From Brucella intermedia LMG 3301 (GTDB lineage: Bacteria > Pseudomonadota > Alphaproteobacteria > Rhizobiales > Rhizobiaceae), in the NCBI RefSeq assembly GCF_000182645.1, contig NZ_ACQA01000002.1, positions 558,001-622,000 on the forward strand: a stretch of 64,000 nt of DNA, in the 5' to 3' direction. The position numbers were made by a program, and so were the translations under genes. Below the pieces are notes generated by a model. The model saw nothing but the letters and a program-made list of their open reading frames with translations. It did no database searches and was not told the origin of the DNA. Below, one piece after another: positions 36,239-45,804 of this stretch; position 1 is the first letter of the stretch; each line of letters opens with the position of its first letter.

Positions 36239-37894
36239 GTGGCAAGCCCAAATGAATGGAACCCGACGGAACGGGTGCGAGAACTCTCCTATCGCATGGT
36301 GAAATGGCCAAGTGAGACCGGAACACCTGACGAGGCATCGTTCGGCCCCAAGCTTGCCGAACTTTTGCGCGAGATTCCTTACTTCCAGGAAAATCCTGAC
36401 GACATTGCTGTCATCGACAGTCACGGTTCGCCGATGACCAGGAATGTCGTCGCGGTCGTTCGCGGGACCGGGCGGCGGACTTTGGCGCTGGCCGGCCATT
36501 TCGATGTGGTGGAAACCGGCAATTACCGGGATTTGAAACATCTGGCATTCGAACCCGACGCCTTGCTCGAAGCGCTTCTTGCTGACCTTTCGAGCCGTCC
36601 GCTTGCACCGAACGAGGAAAAGGCTCTCGCCGATTTCAGGAGCGGAAATTACATTCCCGGCCGAGGCATGCTCGACATGAAAAGCGGGGTCGCCGCAGGC
36701 ATTGCGGTATTGGAACGTTTCTCGCAACAGCCGGACCGGGAAGGCAATCTGATCCTGTTCGCTACACCTGACGAAGAACGCGGCTCGCGGGGAATGCGCA
36801 GTCTGCGCGACGCCCTGCCTGAACTTGTCGAACGTTGGGGGCTGGATATCGTTGCCGGTATCAATCTGGATGCAACAAGCGATCAGGGCGAAGGTGCGGA
36901 AGGCCGCGCCATCTATCGCGGCACCATCGGCAAACAGCTTCCCTTTGCTTTCGTGGTTGGCCAGCCATCCCATGCGAGCTATCCGTTTGAAGGTGTCAGC
37001 GCGCATCTCATCGCGTCGGAAATCATGCGAGCGGTCGAAGCCAATGCGACTGTTTGCGATACGGGCGACGGTGAGGTCTCGCCTCCGCCTATCTGTCTTG
37101 AAGCACGAGATTTCCGGGGTGGTTATGAAGTGACCACGCCGGAACGGACATGGGTCGCGTTTAACTGGCTGACCCATTCCGTCTCGCCCGACGCACTGTT
37201 TCAGCGTTTCAAGTCGATTGTCGGCGAGGCGCTGGATCGCGCAATCACACATTTCAATGTCGAGGCGGACCGGTTTGCAAAGCTGGTCGGCAGCGAGGCG
37301 AACGTCAATCACAAGGGCCGAATTCTGACCACAGCCGAGTTACGCGAGGAGGTTCGGCGCGTTGGCGGCGATGCAGCGCTGGAACGGATCGCAGTGTTGG
37401 AAGCTGAACTTTCAAGCAGCGACAACCCGCTCCTCATTACGCGCGAACTTGTGGATCGAATGGTCGCGGAGGCCCGCGTTACTGGCCCGACGGTGGTTAT
37501 CGGCTTTGGAAGTCTCGTCTATCCGCATGTTCGCATGGGAGTTGAAACGGTAGAAGAACAGCGTTTTGCAGAAGCTCTGGAAACCGCACGTGTGGACGCG
37601 GAGCGCCAGTTCGAGACGACTATCCGGTATCGTGAGATATTTGCCGGTATCTCCGATATGAGTTTTTTCGGCCATGTGCCGGATGCGGCGGATAGTGAGG
37701 TCATTGCGGCCAATATACCGGCAGCTCAATTCATAGACCGTGCCAATCCGAAGGCGCTTTCATATCCTGTGGTGAATATTGGTCCGTGGGGCCGCGAGTA
37801 CCATCAGCGGCTGGAACGGATCTACGCTCCCTATGCCTTTACCGTGCTGCCGCAGTTTCTCTATGACATAGCCGCGCGCTTCCTCAAGCCCTAG
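36239..37894 (+). CDS. M20-family peptidase, RocB-like (arginine utilization protein)
   Basis: A 551-residue metallopeptidase-fold protein of the RocB group. Metal-site motifs are LAGHFDVVETGNY, GRGMLDMKSGVAAG and FATPDEERGSRG. RocB lies in the Bacillus arginine operon, but its reaction is unknown (family knowledge). Start GTG 36239 has GAGGAAAG upstream. Its place right after an amino acid importer suggests it cleaves or processes the imported amino acid or peptide-like compound. Confidence 0.82.
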   Translation: MASPNEWNPTERVRELSYRMVKWPSETGTPDEASFGPKLAELLREIPYFQENPDDIAVIDSHGSPMTRNVVAVVRGTGRRTLALAGHFDVVETGNYRDLKHLAFEPDALLEALLADLSSRPLAPNEEKALADFRSGNYIPGRGMLDMKSGVAAGIAVLERFSQQPDREGNLILFATPDEERGSRGMRSLRDALPELVERWGLDIVAGINLDATSDQGEGAEGRAIYRGTIGKQLPFAFVVGQPSHASYPFEGVSAHLIASEIMRAVEANATVCDTGDGEVSPPPICLEARDFRGGYEVTTPERTWVAFNWLTHSVSPDALFQRFKSIVGEALDRAITHFNVEADRFAKLVGSEANVNHKGRILTTAELREEVRRVGGDAALERIAVLEAELSSSDNPLLITRELVDRMVAEARVTGPTVVIGFGSLVYPHVRMGVETVEEQRFAEALETARVDAERQFETTIRYREIFAGISDMSFFGHVPDAADSEVIAANIPAAQFIDRANPKALSYPVVNIGPWGREYHQRLERIYAPYAFTVLPQFLYDIAARFLKP

Positions 37895-37917
37895 CTGTTG
37901 CGAATAGCGCGATGTCC

Positions 37918-38886
37918 TCACTTTGCCTGATTGACGGTTATAGCGATCATGTGGAGGACATCGTCAGCGCTGCAACCGCGGGAAAGGTCGTTGGCCGGTT
38001 TGGCCAACCCCTGAAGCACGGGACCGATGGCCTGTGCGCCACCGATGCGTTGGGCAATCTTGTAGCCAATATTGGCGGCCTCGAGATTGGGAAACACGAA
38101 CACGTTGGCGTTGCCCTTCAGGGGTGAATCCGGCGATTTTGCGTGGCTGATCGCCTCCACAAAAGCCGTGTCGAATTGAAGTTCGCCGTCGATGCACAGA
38201 TCGGGCTCCCGGTCTCTGACCGTCCGCGTCGCCTGCACCACCTTCGACACGCGCTCATGCGCGGCACTGCCGCCGGTGGAGAAGGACAGCATGGCGACGG
38301 CTGCGTCTTTTTCGGTAAGCTGACGATAAGAGTCTGCCGACTGGATGGCGATATCGGCAAGCTGTGCGGCATCCGGTTCCACCACGAGGCCGCAATCGGC
38401 AAAGACGAAAGCGCCTTTCTTCTGATGATAGGTCTGACATAAAAGCATCAGGAAAAAGCTTGAAACAAGCGATGCTCCTTCGCCCTTGCCGATGATCTGC
38501 AGCGCGTGGCGAACCACATCAGCTGTCGTCGCAACCGCACCGGCAACCGTTCCATCAGCATCGCCTTCACGCACCATCATGGCAGCAAAGCCGAGCGGCG
38601 TCTTCACCATCGCCTCGGCCTGTTCTTCCGTCATGCCCTTGGCCTGGCGCAGCTGGTAGAGCTTGTGCGCATAATCCGCGCTTCTATCCGATGTCTTGGG
38701 ATCGATAACTGCAATTGATGATCCATTGCCGACAACGTTTTCGGACCCCAGAAGCGTGATGCGGGCAATGCCTTCGCGCTCCGCACGCAGCGCCGCGTCG
38801 ATTATGCGCGGGTCTTCGCCCTCGGCCAGCACAATGTGACGCGGCCTTGAACGCGCTTTTTCAAAAATCTTTTCCAATGGCAGCAT
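37918..38886 (-). CDS. pta: Phosphate acetyltransferase Pta
   Basis: A 322-residue short-form Pta (no N-terminal regulatory domain). It has HIVLAEGEDPRIIDAALRA, MVREGDADGTVAGAVATTADVVRHAL (the phosphate/CoA site region) and FPNLEAANIGYKIAQRIGGAQAIGPVLQG. It converts acetyl phosphate, the product of Xsc, to acetyl-CoA. It is the last gene of the taurine operon, 51 bp after xsc, and convergent with the RocB-like gene. This pairing with xsc is standard in taurine dissimilation. Confidence 0.93.
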   Translation of the reverse strand: MLPLEKIFEKARSRPRHIVLAEGEDPRIIDAALRAEREGIARITLLGSENVVGNGSSIAVIDPKTSDRSADYAHKLYQLRQAKGMTEEQAEAMVKTPLGFAAMMVREGDADGTVAGAVATTADVVRHALQIIGKGEGASLVSSFFLMLLCQTYHQKKGAFVFADCGLVVEPDAAQLADIAIQSADSYRQLTEKDAAVAMLSFSTGGSAAHERVSKVVQATRTVRDREPDLCIDGELQFDTAFVEAISHAKSPDSPLKGNANVFVFPNLEAANIGYKIAQRIGGAQAIGPVLQGLAKPANDLSRGCSADDVLHMIAITVNQAK

Positions 38887-38937
38887 GGAAGTGTGTTTCC
38901 CCGGAGTGGCCGGGAGGAAAACCTCCCGGCATCATCG

Positions 38938-40713
38938 TCAAACCGGCATCTGCTGGCGCATGTCGGCCTTGTCGATGCCCGCCACGACAACCGGCTTTTT
39001 CATTGCATCGCGGCGGAACGGTTCGCCCAGTTCCTGGTTGAGCACCACTTCGATGAAGGTGGTCACACCCTTTGCCTGTTCGTCAATCGCCGTCTGCAAG
39101 GCTTCGGTGAGCGCCTGCTGGCTATCAACGGTCACACCCTTGAGGCCGCAGCCATCAGCCACCTTGGCGTAGCTCAGGTTCGGATTGAGCTCTGTGCCCA
39201 CAAAGTTATTGTCGTACCAAAGCGTGGTGTTGCGCTTTTCGGCCCCCCATTGATAGTTGCGGAAGATGACCATGGTGATCGCAGGCCAACCCTTGCGGCC
39301 GATGGAGGTCATCTCGTTCATGGAGATGCCGAACGCACCGTCGCCAGCGAACCCGACCACCGGCGTGTCGGGCTGGCCGATTTTCGCACCGACGATGGAC
39401 GGAAAGCCATAACCGCACGGGCCGAACATGCCCGGCGCCAGATATTTGCGGCCTTGCTCGAAGCTTGGATAGGCATTGCCGATGGCGCAATTATTGCCGA
39501 TGTCGGTCGACATGATGGCGTTTTTCGGCATGCCGGCCTGAATGGCGCGCCATGCCTGTCGCGGCGACATGCGGTCCTTTTCGCGGTCCCTTGCCTCCGC
39601 ATTCCACTGTGTGCCGGGATCGTCATCCTCATGATCCATTGCGGAAAGCTGCTGCAGCCAGGCGGACTTGCGCTGATGGATGAGTTGCTTGCGCTCATCG
39701 CGACCGGTGTTGCCCGCATTGGCTCCCAGTTGATCGAGTATCTGCTGTGCAACCTGCCTGGCATCACCGCAAATGCCGACCGAGATTTTCTTGGTGAGCC
39801 CGATGCGGTCCGGATTGATGTCAACCTGAATGATCTTTGCATCTTTCGGCCAGTAATCAATGCCGTAGCCGGGCAGTGTCGAAAATGGATTGAGGCGGGT
39901 GCCGAGGGCCAGAACAACGTCAGCCTTGGCGATCAGTTCCATCGCGGCCTTCGAACCATTATAGCCGAGTGGGCCTACGGACAGCGGATGGGTGCCGGGA
40001 AAGGCATCATTGTGCTGATAGCCGCAACAGACCGGCGCATCGAGCCTTTCGGCAAGTGCAATGGATTCCGGGATCGCGCCACCGATGACGACACCCGCGC
40101 CGTTGAGAATGACCGGGAATTTTGCTTCCGTCAGAAGCTTTGCGGCTTCGGCAATCGCCTCGCGACCGCCGCTCGGGCGCTCCAAACGCACGATTTGCGG
40201 CAGGTCGACATCGATGACCTGCGTCCAGAAATCGCGCGGAACATTGATCTGCGCCGGCGCACAGCCGCGCCATGCCTTTTCAATCACCCGGTTCAGCACT
40301 TCGGGAATGCGGGTCGCATCGCGCACTTCTTCCTGATAGCAGACCATTTCCTCGAAGAGCGCCATCTGGTCCACTTCCTGAAAGCCGCCCTGACCAATGG
40401 TCTTGTTGGCAGCCTGCGGCGTGACAAGCAGCATGGGCGTGTGGTTCCAGTAGGCCGTCTTGATGGCGGTCACGAAGCCGGTCACACCGGGGCCATTCTG
40501 GGCAATGGCCATGCCCATCTTGCCGGTCACACGCGTATAGCCATCGCAGATCAGCGCCGCATTCGTCTCATGCGCGCAATCCCAGAAGGTAATGCCCGCC
40601 TTTGGAAAAAGATCAGACACCGGCATCATCGCAGAACCGATGATGCCAAATGCATGTTCTATCCCGTGCATCTGTAGAACCTTAACAAATGCCTCTTCCG
40701 TCGTCATTTTCAT
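38938..40713 (-). CDS. xsc: Sulfoacetaldehyde acetyltransferase Xsc
   Basis: A 591-residue ThDP-dependent enzyme of the acetolactate synthase-like superfamily. The ThDP glutamate lies in the N-terminal CAHETNAALICDGYTR, and the Mg/ThDP motif is GDGAFGISMNEMTSIGRKG through NYQWGAEK. Xsc converts sulfoacetaldehyde and phosphate to acetyl phosphate and sulfite. ATG 40713 has AAGGAAAGG upstream. Between tauY and pta, it completes the oxidative taurine pathway. The released sulfite needs an oxidase or exporter that is not in this window. Confidence 0.95.
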   Translation of the reverse strand: MKMTTEEAFVKVLQMHGIEHAFGIIGSAMMPVSDLFPKAGITFWDCAHETNAALICDGYTRVTGKMGMAIAQNGPGVTGFVTAIKTAYWNHTPMLLVTPQAANKTIGQGGFQEVDQMALFEEMVCYQEEVRDATRIPEVLNRVIEKAWRGCAPAQINVPRDFWTQVIDVDLPQIVRLERPSGGREAIAEAAKLLTEAKFPVILNGAGVVIGGAIPESIALAERLDAPVCCGYQHNDAFPGTHPLSVGPLGYNGSKAAMELIAKADVVLALGTRLNPFSTLPGYGIDYWPKDAKIIQVDINPDRIGLTKKISVGICGDARQVAQQILDQLGANAGNTGRDERKQLIHQRKSAWLQQLSAMDHEDDDPGTQWNAEARDREKDRMSPRQAWRAIQAGMPKNAIMSTDIGNNCAIGNAYPSFEQGRKYLAPGMFGPCGYGFPSIVGAKIGQPDTPVVGFAGDGAFGISMNEMTSIGRKGWPAITMVIFRNYQWGAEKRNTTLWYDNNFVGTELNPNLSYAKVADGCGLKGVTVDSQQALTEALQTAIDEQAKGVTTFIEVVLNQELGEPFRRDAMKKPVVVAGIDKADMRQQMPV

Positions 40714-40735
40714 GGCGCGTACCTTTCCTTGGAAT

Positions 40736-42136
40736 TCAGAGAACTTCGTCTTTCAGCGCATACCAGCGATACATTGCGCGCTGGCCTATGCGCCTGAATG
40801 GAGTGAGCATGCCGTAGCTCGGCAGCTCGGAGGTGAAGATCGGCAGGTCCAGTCCCTGTCCGCCACCTGTCATCAATTGGGCGACGCGGCGTCCGGCCTG
40901 CGCCGAATACATCACGCCATTGCCGCCATAACCCATGGCATAATAGATTTCCTGCGACGGATCAGGCCGATATATGCGGGGCATCATGTCATGGCTGACA
41001 TCGACCCAGCCCCACCAGGAATAATCGATCTTGATGCCTTTCAGGGCCGGGAATTTTCGGTAAAGGCCAGAAAGCAGAAGATCGTAGTGCTTCGGGTTTG
41101 GAGCATCAGCTCCTGTAATGGCGCTGCGGCTGCCGATCTGCATCCGCCCATCCGGCAGAAAACGGTAATAGTGGCGAAGCGTGCGTGTATCGGTCAGCGG
41201 GATGCCCGTTTTCGGACCGCATGCCTCGATTTCCTCCGCTGTCAGCGGCCGCGTGACGATGGAATTCGACAGCACGGGCATCAGCCGGTAACGGGTGAGC
41301 GGATGAAGACCGGGGGAAGTATAACCTGCCGTCGCAAAGCACACCTGTCGCGCCTTGACCGTGCCGTTCGGCGTGTTGAGGTGGAAGACATTACCGTTCT
41401 TGCGGCAACTTAGAACGGGGCTTGAAGTGTGTACCTTCGCTCCAAGCTTGCGGGCAAGCCGGAGATAGCCGAAGGCCAACTTTGCGGCGTGAATGCCCAT
41501 CCCGTCCGGTTCGTACATCGCACCGCGTGCTTCCTGATCGCGGATGAAATCGCGATGAATTTCATCGCGGCTGACCATCCGTGTGCGATAGCCGAACACC
41601 TCATTCAGCAGGCGGGATTCCTTCTCCAGCGATGGGAGAACCTTGTCGCGATGGGCGATGTAGAGGTGACCGCCATCCTGCGGGTCGCAATCGATTTCGG
41701 GTTCGGCAATCAGAGACCGGAAGAGATCGAAACCTTCGGCGATTTCCCTGTGCAGCTTGCGGGCAACGTCCACGCCCCAACGCTCGATCCATTGCGATCG
41801 CTTGAGCCGTCCGGCGGAAATCTGCGCCTGTCCGCCATTGCGGGTGCTGCATCCCCAGGCCACGCCGTTCGCTTCCAGTACCGTAGCCTTGACGCCATGG
41901 TCGCGGGCAAGGTGGATCGCTGCCGAAAGACCCGTGTAACCAGAACCGACGATGACGACATCAGCGTCGACGTCGCCCCGAATGGGGCCGTCATCTTCCG
42001 GCGCGGACCCGGCGGTTCCGATCCAATAGGTCGGCGCATAGTCACGGCCTTGTCCGGGCGTTTTTGAGACCACCGGATCATAGGCGGGATCGAATGGTTC
42101 GGTTGCCGAGAAACTGTTGAGCGTGTGGGTATCCAT
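40736..42136 (-). CDS. tauY: Taurine dehydrogenase large subunit TauY (FAD-dependent)
   Basis: A DAO-type FAD oxidoreductase of about 466 residues. The dinucleotide motif ADVVIVGSGYTGLSAAIHLA lies near residue 60, then TRNGGQAQISAGRLK, and a C-terminal GYGGNGVMYSAQAGRRVAQL closes the FAD site. With TauX it would oxidatively deaminate taurine to sulfoacetaldehyde, passing electrons to the respiratory chain. ATG 42136 has GGAGG 8 bp upstream; the open frame to 42166 lacks this. It lies 39 bp after tauX and 22 bp before xsc. Confidence 0.88.
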   Translation of the reverse strand: MDTHTLNSFSATEPFDPAYDPVVSKTPGQGRDYAPTYWIGTAGSAPEDDGPIRGDVDADVVIVGSGYTGLSAAIHLARDHGVKATVLEANGVAWGCSTRNGGQAQISAGRLKRSQWIERWGVDVARKLHREIAEGFDLFRSLIAEPEIDCDPQDGGHLYIAHRDKVLPSLEKESRLLNEVFGYRTRMVSRDEIHRDFIRDQEARGAMYEPDGMGIHAAKLAFGYLRLARKLGAKVHTSSPVLSCRKNGNVFHLNTPNGTVKARQVCFATAGYTSPGLHPLTRYRLMPVLSNSIVTRPLTAEEIEACGPKTGIPLTDTRTLRHYYRFLPDGRMQIGSRSAITGADAPNPKHYDLLLSGLYRKFPALKGIKIDYSWWGWVDVSHDMMPRIYRPDPSQEIYYAMGYGGNGVMYSAQAGRRVAQLMTGGGQGLDLPIFTSELPSYGMLTPFRRIGQRAMYRWYALKDEVL

Positions 42137-42175
42137 ATGTCGGTCCTCCAATTCACCGACGGACAATGTTGGGGC

Positions 42176-42565
42176 TTACGCCTTCAGCAAAGGCCGGTTC
42201 TTGCGGAATGCCTGCTTGCGGACGATCTTGCCGCCGCGCTGTGTGAAGAGATCGCAGCCTTCGGCCTCGACGCGCGCGCCGCTGGCATCGGTCCCGCGAA
42301 AGGTCCATTCGGATACGGCGCGGTCGCCGCTCACGAAATGCCGGTGTCCGTCCCACCTCACGTCGGGCATGGCAGCCCAAACCCCGGAGAAAGCCTTGGC
42401 AATGGCGTCCTTGCCTTCGAGGCGGGCGCCGTAGACCTCATCGCCGCCGATGGTAAAGAACACGCAATCGTCAGCGAAAAAGGCCATGATCGCGTCGATG
42501 TCGTGCCGGTTGAAGGCGTCGAAAAGATCGGAAAAATGTTTCTCTGTGAGTTGCCCTGCGGACAT
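42176..42565 (-). CDS. tauX: Taurine dehydrogenase small subunit TauX (SnoaL/NTF2-like)
   Basis: A 129-residue NTF2/SnoaL-like cone-fold protein (FDAFNRHDIDAIMAFFADDCVFF, then GKDAIAKAFSGVWAAMPDVRW and SEWTFRGTDASG). In Rhodobacter and Paracoccus this small partner of TauY is needed for taurine dehydrogenase. ATG 42565 has GGGAG 8 bp upstream; a TTG at 42583 is in frame but has no site of its own. It lies between tauC and tauY in the leftward taurine operon. Confidence 0.85.
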   Translation of the reverse strand: MSAGQLTEKHFSDLFDAFNRHDIDAIMAFFADDCVFFTIGGDEVYGARLEGKDAIAKAFSGVWAAMPDVRWDGHRHFVSGDRAVSEWTFRGTDASGARVEAEGCDLFTQRGGKIVRKQAFRKNRPLLKA

Positions 42566-42698
42566 TCGGTTGCTCCCTGCCAAGTCTGGTATGCGTCTTG
42601 TTTTCGGGCAAAGCTTGCCCGTGGCGCGGCAGCACTGCCGCGCGGTTGATGTTGCGAACTGGATTTCGGACGGGCTGTTTAAAGCGGTCGAGGCATCG

Positions 42699-43565
42699 TC
42701 AGATTTTGCCCTTCCACGGAATAAGCACCTTTTCCAGATAGCGGATCAGGAGGTCGAAGGCGAAAGCGAACACGCCTATGACTATAATGCCCATGATGAC
42801 GGTATCGCTTGCCAGAAACTGCGCGGCATTGAGCACCATGAAGCCAAGCCCGCGATGTGCTGCCACCATTTCCGCGGCAACCAGCGTCGTCCAGCCCACA
42901 CCGATGCCGATGCGCATGCCGGTGAAGATTTCCGGCATTGCCGCTTTCATGATGACCTGGGTTATGACCTGGGTCCGGGATGCGCCCATGGCGTAGGCGG
43001 CATGGATCTGTTCCGTCGAGACCGAGCGAACACCGGCTCTCGCCGCAATAGCCATTGGCGCGAAGATGGCGAGGAAGATGAGGAACACCTTCGGAAATTC
43101 GCCGATGCCGAGCCAGATGATGATCAGAGGCAGATAGGCAAGCGGCGGCAACGGACGGTAGAACTCGATAATCGGGTCCAGCACGCCGCGAACGAAACTG
43201 CTCATGCCCATCATGATCCCGATCGGAATTGCCGTGACACAGGCAATCGCGAAAGCGCCCAATACGCGTCCAAGGCTGGCGAGCGTGTGTTCGGCCAGAG
43301 TGGAGTTTGCCACACCGTCTGTCATCGCCACCATGAACTTGCCATAGACCGCAAAGGGAGAGGGCAGAAACAGCGGCTTGACCCACCCCATTCCAGTTAC
43401 GAGAAACCAGAGCCCCAGCAAGATCAGTGCGGTCACAAGGCTGATGAAGCCGCTGTTGCCATCGCCGGGGGCGCCATAGATTTTACCGGGTTTGACTGGT
43501 CGTGCCCGAGTGACGAACTCAAGCATGGACCAGTTCCGGGTTTCCTGATGCACGTTCATCGCCAT
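42699..43565 (-). CDS. tauC: Taurine ABC transporter permease TauC
   Basis: A permease of about 288 residues of the SsuC/TauC group with six hydrophobic spans. Signatures are [21 protein letters not shown] and the cytoplasmic loop [28 protein letters not shown] 43565 has GGGGA upstream and gives a 47-bp overlap with tauB; ATG 43526, with an 8-bp overlap, is an alternative. It forms the inner-membrane channel for taurine. Confidence 0.88.
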   Translation of the reverse strand: MAMNVHQETRNWSMLEFVTRARPVKPGKIYGAPGDGNSGFISLVTALILLGLWFLVTGMGWVKPLFLPSPFAVYGKFMVAMTDGVANSTLAEHTLASLGRVLGAFAIACVTAIPIGIMMGMSSFVRGVLDPIIEFYRPLPPLAYLPLIIIWLGIGEFPKVFLIFLAIFAPMAIAARAGVRSVSTEQIHAAYAMGASRTQVITQVIMKAAMPEIFTGMRIGIGVGWTTLVAAEMVAAHRGLGFMVLNAAQFLASDTVIMGIIVIGVFAFAFDLLIRYLEKVLIPWKGKI

Positions 43566-44331
43566 AGATAATCCCCAGAATTGTCTCACGCATCTTGATG
43601 AAATCGGGACTGGACTTGACGGCGCGCGCGTCACCGCATTCCAGAAAGCGTCGGTTGAAATCCAGATCGTAGGTGTGAGTGATCCGTCCGGGACGCGGCG
43701 ACATGACGATCAGGCGCGAACCGAGAAACAGGGCTTCTTCGACGCTGTGAGTGATGAAGAAGAACATTTTGTTGGTTACCTGCCAGACCCGCAACAGCAA
43801 CTCCTGGATCGTCTCGCGGGTGAGGGCATCGAGCGCTGCCATAGGCTCGTCCATGAGCAGCATCGCCGGATCGCAGGTAAGAGCGCGGGCGATGCCCACG
43901 CGCTGCTGCATTCCGCCGGAGAGTTGGTAGATCTTGTGATTATGAAAATCCTGCAGGCCTACCAGAGCCAGGTTTCTTGTGGCGCGTGCGCGGCGTTCTG
44001 CCTTCGGCACACCTTGAAGCTTCAGGCCGAACTCGGTGTTGTCGATGACATTGAGCCAGGGAAGAAGTGCGTGTTTCTGGAACACGACACCTCTGTCGGC
44101 GCCGGGGCCGCGCACCTGGCGTCCACCCAGCGTGATTTCTCCGGATGACGGGATCATGAAACCAGCCATCAGATTGAGAAGCGTGGTCTTGCCGCAGCCG
44201 GACGCACCCAGCGCCACCACGAAATCCCCGCTGTCGATCCGCAGATTGACACCCTTCAGTGCAATCACGGCTTCTTCCACATAAAGACCGGGATAGGTCA
44301 GACTGACATTCGATACGTTCAAGGTTTCCAT
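43519..44331 (-). CDS. tauB: Taurine ABC transporter ATP-binding protein TauB
   Basis: A 270-residue ABC ATPase of the SsuB/TauB group. Walker [16 protein letters not shown], signature [15 protein letters not shown] and Walker [13 protein letters not shown] are all intact. The start [15 protein letters not shown] at 44331 has AAAGGTGA upstream; the open frame to 44388 is leader. It lies between tauA and tauC and would energise taurine import. Confidence 0.9.
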   Translation of the reverse strand: METLNVSNVSLTYPGLYVEEAVIALKGVNLRIDSGDFVVALGASGCGKTTLLNLMAGFMIPSSGEITLGGRQVRGPGADRGVVFQKHALLPWLNVIDNTEFGLKLQGVPKAERRARATRNLALVGLQDFHNHKIYQLSGGMQQRVGIARALTCDPAMLLMDEPMAALDALTRETIQELLLRVWQVTNKMFFFITHSVEEALFLGSRLIVMSPRPGRITHTYDLDFNRRFLECGDARAVKSSPDFIKMRETILGIIYGDERASGNPELVHA

Positions 44332-44464
44332 AACGTCACCTTTCGGGAACGAGAAAGCGGTTCCGGCATAAACCAAAGGTTGCGTCAATGCAGGAACCGT
44401 CTCGGTTCAGCGACTGTCCCTCAAAGACATGCGCTGGTGGAGGCGCTTGAATTACTTCACGTAA

Positions 44465-45490
44465 TTACTTTGCGGCGGCTTCCGCAAAACTGCCGTTTAC
44501 GTTGCCGCTATAGTCGTCCAGAGCCTTGTCGAGCTGTTTTTGATCGACGAGGAATTTTGCGCTCTGGGTGACGGATTTGAGCGCGCCGCTGTCCTTGCCG
44601 CCGCCGAGCCAGCTCGGTGAAGCCTGTTCTTCCACTGTCGGGAAGGACAACAGCGCGAGCGCGCCGGGTATGTCAGCGGCATTGCCGCCGATCAGCTTGA
44701 CCATACCCTTCACCTGATCCGAATCTGCCGTCCACTGGCCACCATTGGCCTTGTAGTCGGCATAGGCATCCTTGAGCACGGCGGTGAAGGCGGTCATGAA
44801 TTTCGGATTCTCGCTGGCGAAACTCTTGTCGACCACGAGCCCGTCGAAAGTCGGAACACTTTTTGCGCCAATTTCTTCCGAATTGGCAATTTCCTTGCCC
44901 GACTTGAGAATTTCGGAAAGAGCCGGGGGCCAGACATAGGCCGCATCGATATCGCCCCGCTGCCAGGCGGCAACGATTTGCGGCGGCGTCATGTTGAGGA
45001 TTTCCGCATCGCGTGGATTGATCTTCCAGATGTCGTCCATGCCGACGAGAAGATGGAAGTGCGAGGTCGAGACGAACGGCACGCCGATCTTCTTGCCCTT
45101 GAGGTCTTCCGGCTTCTCGATGCCGGAACCTTCGCGCGCCACCAGTGCTTCCGACTTGCCGATATTATCGAGGATCCAGAAGAGCTGGAGGTCGACCCCG
45201 CGTGTGGCAGCTGCCGCGATGCCTGTCGAGCCGATCACGCCTACCGGCACATTGCCGGACGCAAGGGCCGTGGAAATATCCCCGCCCGACGCGAACTGGC
45301 GCCAGTCGATCTTGTATCCGGCCTCCTTGGCGGCCGCATCGAATTTTCCGTTGGCAATCGCAGTCAGAAACGGCCCTACGATCTGCTGATAACCGACCAC
45401 GACCGTGGTTTCGGCATAGGCCGCAGACGTAGAAAGCGCTGCTGCGGCTGAAAATAACACCACCCGTTTTATGCTGTTGAAATAGTTCAT
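44465..45490 (-). CDS. tauA: Taurine ABC transporter substrate-binding protein TauA
   Basis: A 341-residue periplasmic protein of the SsuA/TauA/NMT1-like group. A signal peptide ends at SAAYA. The mature protein starts ETTVVVGYQQIVGPFLTAIANG, followed by IDWRQFASGGDISTALASG and GSTGIAAAATRGVDLQLFWI, typical TauA blocks. ATG 45490 has GGAAGGGGAA upstream; the longer frame to 45673 runs through the regulatory region and is not coding. It is the first gene of the taurine operon, facing away from tauR. Confidence 0.92.
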   Translation of the reverse strand: MNYFNSIKRVVLFSAAAALSTSAAYAETTVVVGYQQIVGPFLTAIANGKFDAAAKEAGYKIDWRQFASGGDISTALASGNVPVGVIGSTGIAAAATRGVDLQLFWILDNIGKSEALVAREGSGIEKPEDLKGKKIGVPFVSTSHFHLLVGMDDIWKINPRDAEILNMTPPQIVAAWQRGDIDAAYVWPPALSEILKSGKEIANSEEIGAKSVPTFDGLVVDKSFASENPKFMTAFTAVLKDAYADYKANGGQWTADSDQVKGMVKLIGGNAADIPGALALLSFPTVEEQASPSWLGGGKDSGALKSVTQSAKFLVDQKQLDKALDDYSGNVNGSFAEAAAK

Positions 45491-45537
45491 GGAGTTCCCC
45501 TTCCATTTAAGAACCACGTCTGACTTGGTCATGACCG

Positions 45538-45554
45538 TTGGCGTTTTTCGCCAA
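45538..45554. promoter_or_regulatory. Short hairpin TTGGCG-TTTTT-CGCCAA in the tauA leader
   Basis: A perfect 6-bp stem with a 5-base loop lies about 50 bp upstream of tauA, in the tauA-tauR gap. On the minus strand its loop reads AAAAA, so it is not an intrinsic terminator for tauA. A leader structure or protein site is possible. Confidence 0.3.
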
Positions 45555-45599
45555 TCTCCAGTTCTGATTACAAACGATAGCCACGTCATCACATTTGCC

Positions 45600-45631
45600 T
45601 TATATCCAGTTGGAATAGTCAATAAGTCCAG
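45600..45631 (-). promoter_or_regulatory. TauR-type direct repeats upstream of tauA
   Basis: On the minus strand CTGGACTTAT (45631-45622) and CTGGATATAA (45609-45600) are direct repeats with starts 22 bp apart, 110-140 bp before tauA. They resemble the CTGGACTTAA-like boxes reported for TauR of Rhodobacter capsulatus (recalled, not checked). TauR would bind here to activate the tau operon. The rest of the 314-bp tauA-tauR gap holds only leader sequence. Confidence 0.65.
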
Positions 45632-45804
45632 TTTGACGGCGGAGAGGGTGCTGCCGGATATGCGGACATGCACACACTTTCGCCAGGCGCAATTATTCCA
45701 TGGGGAAAATCAGAAAGAAGAAACGCTATTGCTAAGTGGAACATGAAGCGGAAAAACTGACGCAAACCGAGGCGCAGTTGCAGATTTACTAATGGAGCAG
45801 GGCT

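Noticed and set aside
38893..40677. 594-codon open frame on the plus strand opposite xsc
   Set aside because: It mirrors xsc, whose ThDP motifs are intact; the mirror product shows no family features.
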